A DNA stretch of 6,895 nt from NCBI GenBank assembly GCA_937941555.1, contig CALDHJ010000272.1, forward strand, positions 1 to 6,895, written 5' to 3'. The DNA is from an uncultured Granulosicoccaceae bacterium (GTDB lineage Bacteria > Pseudomonadota > Gammaproteobacteria > CALCKW01). The notes below the pieces were generated by a model. That model was not told the origin of the DNA, did no database searches, and saw nothing but the letters and a program-made list of their open reading frames with translations. A program made the position numbers and the translations under genes. This document shows positions 1-6,480 of this stretch, one piece after another (positions within the stretch are counted from its first letter, which is position 1; every line of letters begins with the position of its first letter).

Positions 1-1628
1 CTCGGATTGTTCATGATATCTGCGCGCGCCCCGATCTCGACCAACATGCCGCGACACATGACGGCCACGCGGTCACTGAGCTCGTTGACCACAGCGAGAT
101 TGTGCGAAATAAACACCATGGCTATGCCAAGTTCCCGGTGAAGGTGGCGCAACAGCTCAAGAATCTGAGCCTGCACCGAGACATCCAGGGCTGAGACCGG
201 CTCATCGAGAATCAGCACCTGCGGATGCAACATCAGCGCGCGTGCAATGTTGATGCGCTGTCGCTGCCCGCCGGAGAACGCATGCGGATAGCGATCGAGC
301 ACGGACGCAGGCAAGCCCACTTGCGCCAATACATCCACTGCCCGCTTTCCGGCGGTGGTGCCGTTGTAGCGACCATGAATGGTCAGGGGTTCGGTAAGAA
401 TGTCGCGCACCGTCATGCGCGGATTCAATGCGGAGTACGGGTCTTGCAATACCATCTGCACTGAACGGCGGTAGTGCAAGAGATCGTCCCCGCGCAAGCT
501 GCCGATGTCGACGAGCTTTCCATCGTGGCGGAATCTGACGCCACCCGATGTCGGCAGAACCGCGTGCATGATCATGCGGCACAAGGTCGATTTGCCACAG
601 CCGCTCTCACCCACCAGACCCAGACTCTCGCCACGAAACAAGCTCAAACTCACCTGATCCACAGCTGTAAATTCCGCCGAGCCATGCATGGCGTATGTCT
701 TTCGAGCCTTCTCGACATGCAGAACGACTCGGGGCTCGCCTTGCAAATTCTCGGTCTCGCCCGCGCGGTGTTTGACACTCGGCACAGCATCGAGAAGGTG
801 CTTCAGGTAGGGGTGGCCGGGGTTATTGAAAATCACTTCGCTCGGCCCGCGCTCTACAACCTGGCCGCGATACATCACCACCACGTGATCTGCCATGTTG
901 GCAACAACGCCCATGTCATGGCTGATCAGCACAACCGCCATTCCGTACTCTTGCTGCAGCTCGCGAATCAGCGCGAGAATCTGCGCTTGCACGGACACAT
1001 CGAGCGCCGTGGTTGGCTCATCGGCAACGAGCAGCTTCGGTTTGCACACCATCGCCATAGCTATCATCGCGCGCTGGCGCATCCCGCCCGACATCTGGTG
1101 TGGGTATAGGGCGTAGGCACGCTCGGGATCCGCCAGTCCGACACGCTCGAGCATGGCAAGGGTGTGCGCCTTGGCATCGCGTCGCGAATGGTTGCCGTGA
1201 ACTTCGAGCACCTCGTCGATCTGAGCGCCGATGGTGTGCACCGGTGACAGCGCAACCATGGGTTCCTGAAAGATCATCGACATCTGGTCGCCACGCAGAT
1301 CGCGGTAACCAGCGCCCATCGGGTCGAGTGCGTGAAGATCGACCGGCGCATCCTGCTCGTTGCAGAAACGCAAGGACCCGGAGGTCATGCGTGCGTTGCG
1401 CGGCAATATGCCGAGGATGGCTTGCGCTGTGACGCTTTTGCCCGAGCCCGACTCACCAACAACGGCGACCGTCTTGCCCGGTGCGACAGAGAACGACACG
1501 TTATCGACAGCCGCGACGACACCATGCTGGGTGCTGAACGAAACGCTGAGATTGTCGACCGTCAGAGTCGGTACCGCAGTTTCGGTCGGTGCGAGCTGGG
1601 GGTTGGGTTGTGTCTCGGCGCCGGACAT
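1..1628 (-). CDS. Fused dual ATP-binding protein of a peptide/opine-type ABC importer (partial, C-terminus off left edge)
   Basis: Reading the minus strand from the ATG at 1626-1628 gives 542 uninterrupted codons to the window edge. Two complete ABC ATPase cassettes lie in tandem. Cassette 1 has Walker A GESGSGKS (residues 58-65), Q-loop Q121, signature MSGGM (179-183), Walker B ending DEP (about 199-205) and switch His237. Cassette 2 has Walker A GESGCGKS (340-347), Q395, signature FSGGQ (451-455), Walker B LILDEP (472-477) and His509. A GHPY segment near 271-274 is the C-terminal linker typical of oligopeptide-transport ATPases. Fused forms such as YejF and GsiA power uptake of peptides, glutathione or opines at the inner face of the cytoplasmic membrane. 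The substrate cannot be told from this subunit. A GAG six bases before the ATG is a weak ribosome site, and an upstream in-frame start is not evident. No permease gene lies upstream, so any permease and binding-protein genes must be to the left or elsewhere. All catalytic motifs look intact. Confidence 0.95.
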   Translation of the reverse strand, partial: MSGAETQPNPQLAPTETAVPTLTVDNLSVSFSTQHGVVAAVDNVSFSVAPGKTVAVVGESGSGKSVTAQAILGILPRNARMTSGSLRFCNEQDAPVDLHALDPMGAGYRDLRGDQMSMIFQEPMVALSPVHTIGAQIDEVLEVHGNHSRRDAKAHTLAMLERVGLADPERAYALYPHQMSGGMRQRAMIAMAMVCKPKLLVADEPTTALDVSVQAQILALIRELQQEYGMAVVLISHDMGVVANMADHVVVMYRGQVVERGPSEVIFNNPGHPYLKHLLDAVPSVKHRAGETENLQGEPRVVLHVEKARKTYAMHGSAEFTAVDQVSLSLFRGESLGLVGESGCGKSTLCRMIMHAVLPTSGGVRFRHDGKLVDIGSLRGDDLLHYRRSVQMVLQDPYSALNPRMTVRDILTEPLTIHGRYNGTTAGKRAVDVLAQVGLPASVLDRYPHAFSGGQRQRINIARALMLHPQVLILDEPVSALDVSVQAQILELLRHLHRELGIAMVFISHNLAVVNELSDRVAVMCRGMLVEIGARADIMNNP

Positions 1629-1906
1629 CGCCGTCTCAGTGAGGGATCTGGCGTCCGATCATACGCAAATACGCGAGGGCGGGCACCCGATAAGGCCGCC
1701 GCGCCTGCCATTTCGGTCTCACCCTCGAGACCACATGGCAGGGCTCACTCGGATCGGACCGCGCGTCTGGTGTCGCCACAACCCGAACTGAACGGCAATC
1801 GCCGGTCGCAGGTGACATATACGGAGAACACCTTCTCGCCGGAAACAGCCATTTCAACCGGCGCACCGAAGCGCACACCAACAATACAAATGCGTCCCCA
1901 ACCAAC
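1629..1906. other. Non-coding stretch upstream of the ABC transporter gene
   Basis: This 278-bp stretch between the ABC gene start and the stop of the DUF3391 frame has open frames on both strands (for example minus 1926-1636), but their translations are arginine-, proline- and serine-rich and match nothing I recognise. No HD-GYP motifs appear in any minus-strand frame, so it is not a frameshifted continuation of the DUF3391 frame. Its notable content is the hairpin at 1704-1742. I found no convincing -35/-10 pair for the ABC gene. Confidence 0.5.
1704..1742. repeat. Strong imperfect inverted repeat (hairpin) in the ABC gene's upstream region
   Basis: The outer arms CCTGCCAT (1704-1711) and ATGGCAGG (1735-1742) pair over 8 bp. 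The inner arms GGTCTC (1715-1720) and GAGACC (1727-1732) pair over 6 bp around the 6-nt loop ACCCTC. Between the two stems lie one mismatch, one T-A pair and one bulged C. It ends 76 bp from the ABC start codon. No T-tract follows on either strand, so it does not look like an intrinsic terminator. It may be a leader structure, an operator dyad or a single copy of a dispersed repeat. The pairing is seen directly; the role is unknown. Confidence 0.7.
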
Positions 1907-2224
1907 TCAGCGACCGTCGAGGCCACCCGAAATCACGCGCCATGGCCCGCGATTGGCGCTGCGGTGTTTGATTGCAGCGGGTATCGACGCCTGATTGACG
2001 TAGACCACCGCGCACTCTTCGCGCAATTGCTGAATCTGCTCGGTGCTTTCAATGAAAAAACCCTGCAACAAAAATCCGCTTTCAATCCACGGTTTGTCGA
2101 GTTCATCGACAAACATGCCGATTTCCAGGTCGTGCACACTGACACAACACCGTTTGGGCGACAGGCCGCCCGTGCAGGCCGCCTCCCTGCTGATCTCGTT
2201 GTCGAATGTCGGGAATCGGGTCAT
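1907..2224 (-). CDS. Short DUF3391-domain protein or remnant of an HD-GYP phosphodiesterase gene
   Basis: The 105-residue frame starts at the ATG at 2222-2224 and stops at 1907-1909. Residues about 28-78 match the DUF3391 pattern: a V-x-x-x-D-L-x-x-GMFV start, then ELDKPWIES, LLQGFFIES, and a C-x-VVYVN end. DUF3391 normally forms the N-terminal part of HD-GYP proteins, which hydrolyse cyclic-di-GMP. Here the frame ends about 27 residues after the domain, and no HD, HHE or GYP motif follows in any frame before the ABC gene. The N-terminal 27 residues are unlike the family, and there is no clear ribosome site, so the true start is uncertain. Several codons (TTT, TTG, ATT, GAA) are AT-rich compared with nrdJ. 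Either this is a free-standing DUF3391 protein or, as I think more likely, the surviving head of a deleted HD-GYP gene. Domain identity is fairly sure; expression is doubtful. Confidence 0.6.
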   Translation of the reverse strand: MTRFPTFDNEISREAACTGGLSPKRCCVSVHDLEIGMFVDELDKPWIESGFLLQGFFIESTEQIQQLREECAVVYVNQASIPAAIKHRSANRGPWRVISGGLDGR

Positions 2225-2704
2225 GAGGTTGCTACGCGGCGTGACGGTTTCCCGCAGACTAGGCCTGCAACAGTGTTGAAACGGTGAAACCGCTCACAGT
2301 TTCCGAATCTCAACGTCAAGAACCGGACACGCCAGACGACGCAGGACGAAAACACCCGTTACTACAGCTTGTATGCGTGTGAAAAAAACGGGTGTCGACC
2401 TTGGCGCTCAACCACAGTATGTGGTACCCCACGAGCGGAGCAAACACGACAGATAGTGGTTGGCGCCACCCCTTGACGCCACCGAATTTGCTGACGAGAA
2501 TGCAGTTCTCGGCCGCGAATCTGCCGCGAGAGCAGAGCCGCTGCGAGCACACCATACCGTCGCGCGCCACCCCGCTCCGGGACCCGGCACGTAGCGATGT
2601 TTGGAGGATATTGAGACAGATTCGCCTCGCGCGCCTTCGGGCGTGCCAGAGCTGTTGCGCGCCTGTTTTCAGCGCGCCTTGCAGGCCTCGCCCGATGGGC
2701 GCCA
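2225..2704. other. Long intergenic region, no supported gene
   Basis: About 480 bp lie between the DUF3391 frame and the nrdJ operators. Open frames exist on both strands (plus 2392-2808; minus 2705-2316 and 2952-2362), but their translations are rich in Arg, Cys and Ser, match no family I know, and two of them run over the nrdJ control region or the nrdJ start. Short dyads are present: a 9-bp inverted repeat (2352-2395), ACCAC/GTGGT around AGTAT (2411-2425), a bulged GC-rich stem with a TTTT loop (2657-2677), and CGCCC/GGGCG (2689-2701). None is followed by a proper U-tract in the plus direction. No cobalamin riboswitch could be recognised. Confidence 0.5.
2352..2395. repeat. Perfect 9-bp inverted repeat
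   Basis: ACACCCGTT (2352-2360) and AACGGGTGT (2387-2395) are exact reverse complements separated by 26 nt. The right arm's first two bases end a run of seven A's (2382-2388). On the minus strand the second arm is followed by TTTCG, so it could be a weak minus-strand terminator, but the loop is long and the T-run short. Function unknown. Confidence 0.5.
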
Positions 2705-2720
2705 CAACAACATCTAGTGC
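2705..2720 (+). promoter_or_regulatory. NrdR box 1 (distal) upstream of nrdJ
   Basis: The 16-mer CAACAACATCTAGTGC fits the NrdR-box pattern acaCwAtATaTwGtgt at 11 of 16 positions, including every strongly conserved one (C4, A6, A8, T9, T11, G13). NrdR is a zinc-finger/ATP-cone repressor that binds paired boxes before ribonucleotide reductase genes when (d)ATP is high. The box starts exactly 31 bp before box 2, about three helical turns, which is the usual spacing of NrdR pairs. It ends 95 bp before the nrdJ start codon. The match is by eye; regulation is inferred. Confidence 0.8.
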
Positions 2721-2735
2721 TTCTGGATTGCTGGA

Positions 2736-2751
2736 CTACAATATCTGGTGC
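2736..2751 (+). promoter_or_regulatory. NrdR box 2 (proximal), overlapping the nrdJ promoter
   Basis: The 16-mer CTACAATATCTGGTGC also matches the NrdR pattern at 11 of 16 positions, with all core positions present. Over the 14 bases starting at ACAA it differs from box 1 at only two positions. A 15-bp spacer separates the boxes. It covers the -10-like TACAAT, so a bound repressor would block RNA polymerase. Confidence 0.82.
2737..2742 (+). promoter_or_regulatory. Candidate -10 element of the nrdJ promoter
   Basis: TACAAT differs from the sigma-70 consensus TATAAT at one base and lies inside NrdR box 2. It would place transcription start near 2749 and give a leader of about 66 nt. No good -35 hexamer is visible 16-18 bp upstream, where box 1 lies, so the promoter may be weak or activator-dependent. 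Confidence 0.45.
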
Positions 2752-2815
2752 CCGAAGCATTGTCTGGCCGGCAGAAGACCGGTGTGGACCGAACCACAAG
2801 GACACTGACAGATTC

Positions 2816-4972
2816 ATGAGCAACACCACGCTCCACCTCGTAAAGAGCCCGGCGGATGCGCCGAACGTCCCGATGCAATCCGCATCCCTTGATATCTGGG
2901 ACAAGAAGTACCGCCTGAAGACCAAGGCAGGCGAGCCGGTCGACGCCGACATCGACGCGAGTTACCACCGGATTGCCACAGCGCTGGCCGGTGTGGAACA
3001 GACCGACGCACTGCGCGATCACTGGGCCGAGCGCTTTGCCTGGGCGCTGCGCAATGGTGCAATCCCGGCCGGACGCATCACGTCCAACGCCGGTGCGCGC
3101 GAGCACAAGCCCGCTACGTCCACCATCAATTGCACCGTGTCGGGCACGATCGGCGACAGCATGGACGACATCCTCGGCAAGGTGTACGAAGCTGGCATGA
3201 CGCTCAAAGCCGGTTGTGGCATCGGCTACGACTTCTCCACGTTGCGGCCGCGCGGCGCTTACGTGTCCGGCGCCGGCGCACACACCTCCGGGCCACTGTC
3301 CTTCATGGACATCTACGACAGCATGTGTTTTACCGTCTCGTCTGCCGGCGGTCGACGCGGCGCGCAGATGGGCACCTTCGACGTGCGCCACCCCGACGTA
3401 CTCGAATTCATCAAGGCCAAACGCGAAGACGGACGGCTGCGCCAGTTCAATCTGTCGCTGCTCATCACCGAAGACTTCATCGAAGCGGTCAAGGCCGACG
3501 CCGACTGGCATCTCGCTTTCCCGATTCGGGAGAACGAGCTCGAGGATGACATCGACCTCGACGACCCGAACCAAGTGGTGTGGCGCACCTGGCCCACCAC
3601 TGACAGCCTGGTACACAACGACGCGGGTCTTGTCGCCTGCAAGGTCTACAAGACCCTGCGGGCCACGCGCCTGTGGAACCTGATCATGAGCTCGACCTAC
3701 GATTTTGCCGAGCCGGGATTCATCCTGATCGACAAGGTCAACGAACAGAACAACAACTGGTGGTGCGAGTCGATTCGCGCGACCAACCCCTGCGGCGAGC
3801 AACCGCTACCGCCCTATGGCGCCTGCCTGCTCGGCTCGATCAATCTGACCCGCTTCGTGCGTGACCCCTTCACCGAGAACGCCACCTTCGATTGGGATGC
3901 CTTTCGCGAAGTGGTTGCGGTGTTCACACGCATGCTCGACAACGTTGTCGAGATCAACGGCCTGCCGCTCGACAAACAGCAGGGCGAAATCCTGCGCAAG
4001 CGTCGCCACGGCATGGGCTTCCTCGGCCTTGGCTCCACGATGACGTTGCTGCGCATGGTCTACGGCTCAGAAGAGTCGCTCGCTTTCACCGAGCAAGTGT
4101 CGCGCGAACTCGCCGTCACCGGCTGGAGAGCCGCACTCGATCTCGCACAAGAGAAAGGGCCTGCACCCATCATGGACGAAGACTTCACCGTCACCGGCGA
4201 CATGCTGCGCATGCGCCCGGAGATGGTCGAAGACGGCTACACCGTGGGCGATGTGATCAAGGGCCGGGTGTTGCACGCCAAATACAGCCGCTACATGCAG
4301 CGTATTGCAAGCGCGGACCCGGAACTTGTCGAACAGCTCGCCGAAACCGGTGCGCGCTTTACACACCACAGCTCGATTGCGCCCACCGGCACCATCTCGC
4401 TGTCACTCGCAAACAATGCCAGCAACGGTATCGAGCCGAGCTTTGCGCACCACTACGCGCGCAACGTCATCCGCGAAGGCAAGAAGTCCAAAGAGAAAGT
4501 CGACGTGTACTCGTTCGAGTTGCTCGCCTACCGCACGCTGGTCAATGACGCCGCGATGCCGATGAGTGACGACCCCGAGCGCCAACTGCCCGACTACTTC
4601 ATCACCGCAGACGACGTCTCCCCGATGCAGCACGTCGATGTGCAGGCGGCAGCCCAGAGCTGGATCGATTCGTCCATCTCCAAGACGGCAAACGTGCCGA
4701 CGGACTACCCCTACGAGAACTTCAAGGACATCTACCTGCACGCCTACGAGAAAGGCCTCAAGGGCTGCACGACCTTTCGCTTCAACCCTGAGGCGTTCCA
4801 GGGTGTGCTGGTCAAGGAAAGTGACCTCGAAAATACCGTATACGAATTCACACTCGAGGACGGCAGCACCGTATCCGTCAAGGGTAACGACGAAATCGAG
4901 TACGACGGCGAAACCCACACAGCCGCCAACCTGTTCGACGCACTCAAGGAGGGCTACTACGGCAAATTCTGA
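2816..4972 (+). CDS. nrdJ: Adenosylcobalamin-dependent (class II) ribonucleotide reductase, large chain
   Basis: The 718-residue cytoplasmic enzyme reduces ribonucleotides to deoxyribonucleotides for DNA synthesis and needs no oxygen, using adenosylcobalamin to make a cysteine thiyl radical. C106 in NCTVSG and C337 in GACLLGS fit the redox pair. NPCGE (324-328) holds the radical Cys326 with Asn324 and Glu328. APTGTIS (522-528) is the conserved phosphate-binding loop, and KGCTTFR (649-655) is a late class II motif. No C-terminal CxxC tail is present; those cysteines are on the next gene, so the enzyme is split as in the Pseudomonas NrdJa/NrdJb pair. The ATG at 2816 is preceded by AAGGA (2798-2802), 13 nt away, which is rather long. 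Upstream in-frame starts such as GTG 2717 fall inside NrdR box 1 and are rejected. No N-terminal ATP cone is apparent. Paired NrdR boxes lie just upstream. Identity is near certain. Confidence 0.97.
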   Translation: MSNTTLHLVKSPADAPNVPMQSASLDIWDKKYRLKTKAGEPVDADIDASYHRIATALAGVEQTDALRDHWAERFAWALRNGAIPAGRITSNAGAREHKPATSTINCTVSGTIGDSMDDILGKVYEAGMTLKAGCGIGYDFSTLRPRGAYVSGAGAHTSGPLSFMDIYDSMCFTVSSAGGRRGAQMGTFDVRHPDVLEFIKAKREDGRLRQFNLSLLITEDFIEAVKADADWHLAFPIRENELEDDIDLDDPNQVVWRTWPTTDSLVHNDAGLVACKVYKTLRATRLWNLIMSSTYDFAEPGFILIDKVNEQNNNWWCESIRATNPCGEQPLPPYGACLLGSINLTRFVRDPFTENATFDWDAFREVVAVFTRMLDNVVEINGLPLDKQQGEILRKRRHGMGFLGLGSTMTLLRMVYGSEESLAFTEQVSRELAVTGWRAALDLAQEKGPAPIMDEDFTVTGDMLRMRPEMVEDGYTVGDVIKGRVLHAKYSRYMQRIASADPELVEQLAETGARFTHHSSIAPTGTISLSLANNASNGIEPSFAHHYARNVIREGKKSKEKVDVYSFELLAYRTLVNDAAMPMSDDPERQLPDYFITADDVSPMQHVDVQAAAQSWIDSSISKTANVPTDYPYENFKDIYLHAYEKGLKGCTTFRFNPEAFQGVLVKESDLENTVYEFTLEDGSTVSVKGNDEIEYDGETHTAANLFDALKEGYYGKF

Positions 4973-5006
4973 TCGACCACTCGCGTTCAGACATGCCAGC
5001 CCCGAC

Positions 5007-5032
5007 ACCGGTGCCGCGAGAGCGGCGCTGGT
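5007..5032 (+). repeat. Intercistronic hairpin with GAGA tetraloop between the two nrdJ genes
   Basis: Eleven consecutive pairs (two G-U) form between 5007-5017 and 5022-5032 around the loop GAGA, which is of the GNRA type. It lies in the 81-nt gap between the nrdJ chains, 34 nt after the first stop and 21 nt before the second start. CCAAGACC follows rather than a U-tract, so it should not terminate transcription. A role in mRNA stability or in setting the subunit ratio is plausible but inferred. Confidence 0.75.
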
Positions 5033-5053
5033 CCAAGACCGAGACCCCACACC

Positions 5054-5761
5054 ATGACCGTTAAAATTTCCAAATCCATTGTCGGCTACAAGGTCAGTCG
5101 CCCAGACGCCGAACCTGCACCTGTTGTAGAGGAGGTGCCGCACAAGGCCGACGTGATCCACATGCATGAGGCGCTCGATCGCCCGGAAGTGCTGCTCGGA
5201 TCCACCTACAAACTGCGCACACCCGCTCACGTGTCCGAACATTCGATGTTCATCACCATCAACGACATCGTGCTCAACCCCGGCACCGAACACGAATTGC
5301 GGCGCCCTTTCGAGGTATTCGTCAACTCGAAGAGCATGGAACACTTCCAGTGGATCGTCGCGCTGACCCGCATCATGTCCGCTGTATTCCGCAAAGGCGG
5401 CGACGTCACGTTCCTGGTCGAAGAACTGCGCTCGGTATTCGATCCCAAGGGCGGATACTGGAACAAGGGCAAGTACATGCCATCGCTGGTCGCCGAGATC
5501 GGTGACGTCATCGAACAACACCTCATCGCCATTGGCATGATTCGCCCGCCGGAACTCGACGAAACACAGAAGAAATTCCTCGACGCCAAGCGCAGCGAGT
5601 TCGAATTGACCGCGACACCCGGTCCGTCTGACATGCCCGCCGACACCCAGACCGATTACCCAGCGAGTGCCGTGCTCTGCAACCGCTGCAGTGCCAAGTC
5701 CGTGATTCAGATGGACGGCTGCATGACCTGCTTGAATTGCGGCGATTCCAAGTGCGGGTGA
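5054..5761 (+). CDS. nrdJb: Class II ribonucleotide reductase partner subunit, TSCPD domain with cysteine-rich tail (NrdJb-type)
   Basis: The 235-residue protein resembles the separate C-terminal piece of split class II reductases. Residues about 50-165 fit the TSCPD domain, with LGSTYKL, a segment reading FEVFVNSKS, a helix about 97-113, and GYWNKGKYMPSL (134-145). Residues 166-200 look like a flexible linker. All six cysteines lie at the end: C209 and C212 (CNRC), C223, C226 and C229 (CMTCLNC), and C234 in the final SKCG. Such tails in one-chain NrdJ enzymes re-reduce the active-site disulfide and may also bind zinc. The subunit should therefore be required for turnover of the upstream chain; that is known for the Pseudomonas pair and inferred here. 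The ATG at 5054 has only a weak GAGA about 10 nt upstream, so translation may depend on the upstream gene or be tuned by the hairpin at 5007-5032. Confidence 0.9.
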   Translation: MTVKISKSIVGYKVSRPDAEPAPVVEEVPHKADVIHMHEALDRPEVLLGSTYKLRTPAHVSEHSMFITINDIVLNPGTEHELRRPFEVFVNSKSMEHFQWIVALTRIMSAVFRKGGDVTFLVEELRSVFDPKGGYWNKGKYMPSLVAEIGDVIEQHLIAIGMIRPPELDETQKKFLDAKRSEFELTATPGPSDMPADTQTDYPASAVLCNRCSAKSVIQMDGCMTCLNCGDSKCG

Positions 5762-5802
5762 GCGCCTGACAGGCACGGCCCGCCCACACCACAGCGCGAT
5801 CC

Positions 5803-6021
5803 ATGACCACCCTGCTCATTGACCTCAACCTCGATGAGCAGCGGTGGCTGCAGTTCTACCGCCGGCCCGGTCAGGTCGTGGTGGCACGCGCACGCACTGG
5901 CCAGAGCGTGCAGTTTCCAGCCGACAGATTGCGGCCCTTCGTCACACCGACCGGTATCCATGGCTGCTTCAAGCTCACGATCGACCGCGACAACCGCCTC
6001 ACCCGAATCGAACGCAACTGA
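5803..6021 (+). CDS. DUF2835 family protein
   Basis: This 72-residue cytoplasmic protein fits the small DUF2835 family of gammaproteobacteria. It has an N-terminal strand LLIDLNL, the YRRPGQVVVARARTG segment (residues 19-33), the hallmark VQFPADRLRPFV (36-47), GIHGCFKL (51-58), and an acidic-basic end with DRDNRLTRIERN. Length and motif order match the whole family, so it appears intact. There is no signal peptide or membrane segment. Its function is not known. It lies 41 bp after the nrdJb stop on the same strand and is probably cotranscribed with the nrdJ genes, although no clear ribosome site precedes its ATG. Whether it has anything to do with nucleotide reduction is open. Confidence 0.85.
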   Translation: MTTLLIDLNLDEQRWLQFYRRPGQVVVARARTGQSVQFPADRLRPFVTPTGIHGCFKLTIDRDNRLTRIERN

Positions 6022-6032
6022 CCCGGCTCAGG

Positions 6033-6038
6033 CATAAT
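6033..6038 (+). promoter_or_regulatory. Possible -10 element (CATAAT) before the 96-residue gene
   Basis: CATAAT lies in the 51-bp gap after the DUF2835 gene and is the centre of the dyad GGCAT-A-ATGCC (6031-6041). It matches TATAAT at five of six bases. No convincing -35 hexamer stands 16-19 bp upstream, so an internal promoter is only a possibility. Confidence 0.3.
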
Positions 6039-6072
6039 GCCGGGCTACACGCCTCACCTACCCCAGCAGACC

Positions 6073-6363
6073 ATGAGCGACGAACTCCGATTTTCCGGCC
6101 AACTGATTTCCGAGCTGCTCGATGTCATCAAGCGCCACGATGAGCGTGCCGAAGAAGACGCGGTCTCCGCGCAATACTTCGCCGGCATGATCGGCTTCCT
6201 GCTGGGCCGGGTCGAAGGCCTCAGCGGCCAGCAGAAAAACGAAGTACTCGATGAAATGCGCGCCTTTGCCGGCGCCGTGATGCACGACGTGGAACAGCAT
6301 CGCTCGCAACAGCAGGCCCCGGCCGAAGCCGCCGTTGGTACATGGAAACCGGGCGACAACTGA
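6073..6363 (+). CDS. Conserved-looking small hypothetical protein
   Basis: I do not recognise this 96-residue protein. Residues 5-75 read as three amphipathic helices: LRFSGQLISELLDVIKRHD, AVSAQYFAGMIGFLLGRVE and QQKNEVLDEMRAFAGAVMHD. A low-complexity Gln/Ala stretch follows, then a distinct end GTWKPGDN, which looks like a short conserved tail or binding peptide. There is no signal peptide or certain membrane span, so it is probably soluble and helical, perhaps an oligomer. I prefer the ATG at 6073 because the earlier in-frame ATG at 6037 overlaps a -10-like CATAAT and would add twelve residues unlike the rest. The ribosome site is weak (AGCAGA). It follows the DUF2835 gene by 51 bp and could be the last gene of the nrdJ transcript or have its own promoter. 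Codon usage matches its neighbours, supporting a real gene. Confidence 0.75.
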   Translation: MSDELRFSGQLISELLDVIKRHDERAEEDAVSAQYFAGMIGFLLGRVEGLSGQQKNEVLDEMRAFAGAVMHDVEQHRSQQQAPAEAAVGTWKPGDN

Positions 6364-6421
6364 GCCGCTGTACAGCACACCGATTCGCTGCCTGACAGAC
6401 CTGAAAAAGCCTTTTTTGTCG

Positions 6422-6460
6422 CTACGCCCTTGACACCAAAGTCGGGTAGACTACGCCCTT
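6422..6460 (+). promoter_or_regulatory. Candidate minC promoter region with 10-bp direct repeats
   Basis: A perfect -35 TTGACA lies at 6430-6435 in the 185-bp gap before minC. The best -10-like words are TAGACT (6447-6452, spacer only 11) and TACGCC (6452-6457, spacer 16, poor match), so the -10 is unresolved. The 10-mer CTACGCCCTT occurs exactly at 6422-6431 and 6451-6460, 29 bp apart, flanking the segment and possibly forming an operator. Confidence 0.4.
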
Positions 6461-6480
6461 ACCGCAAGCGACTCCGAAGC

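Noticed and set aside
474..1109. Plus-strand open frame of 211 codons within the ABC region
   Set aside because: The minus strand here encodes both cassettes with all Walker and signature motifs, so this is a shadow frame.
2260..2370. Possible cobalamin riboswitch upstream of nrdJ, suggested by GGTGAAACC and by CGCCAGACGACGCAGG resembling a B12 box
   Set aside because: The two words lie only about 60 nt apart, the rest of the conserved core is missing, GGTGAAACC forms its own small hairpin, and the place is about 450 nt before the start, upstream of the predicted promoter.
2717..2815. Longer nrdJ start (GTG at 2717) adding 33 residues
   Set aside because: It lies inside NrdR box 1 and upstream of the predicted transcription start; the ATG at 2816 has an AAGGA upstream and fits the family.
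2362..2952. Minus-strand open frame of 196 codons across the nrdJ start
   Set aside because: It overlaps the nrdJ promoter and coding start, is rich in Arg, Cys and Ser, and matches nothing known.
2714..3802. Minus-strand open frame of 362 codons opposite the start of nrdJ
   Set aside because: It is antisense to conserved NrdJ residues, covers the NrdR boxes and shows no recognisable motifs.
4403..5776. Long minus-strand open frame of 457 codons opposite the nrdJ genes
   Set aside because: It is antisense to two clearly conserved genes and its translation resembles no family; long antisense frames are common in GC-rich coding DNA.
6404..6417. A-run and T-run (AAAAAG-C-CTTTTTT) as an intrinsic terminator before minC
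   Set aside because: The arms meet with only one base between them and have almost no GC pairs, so no stable hairpin forms; a T-run alone is not enough.
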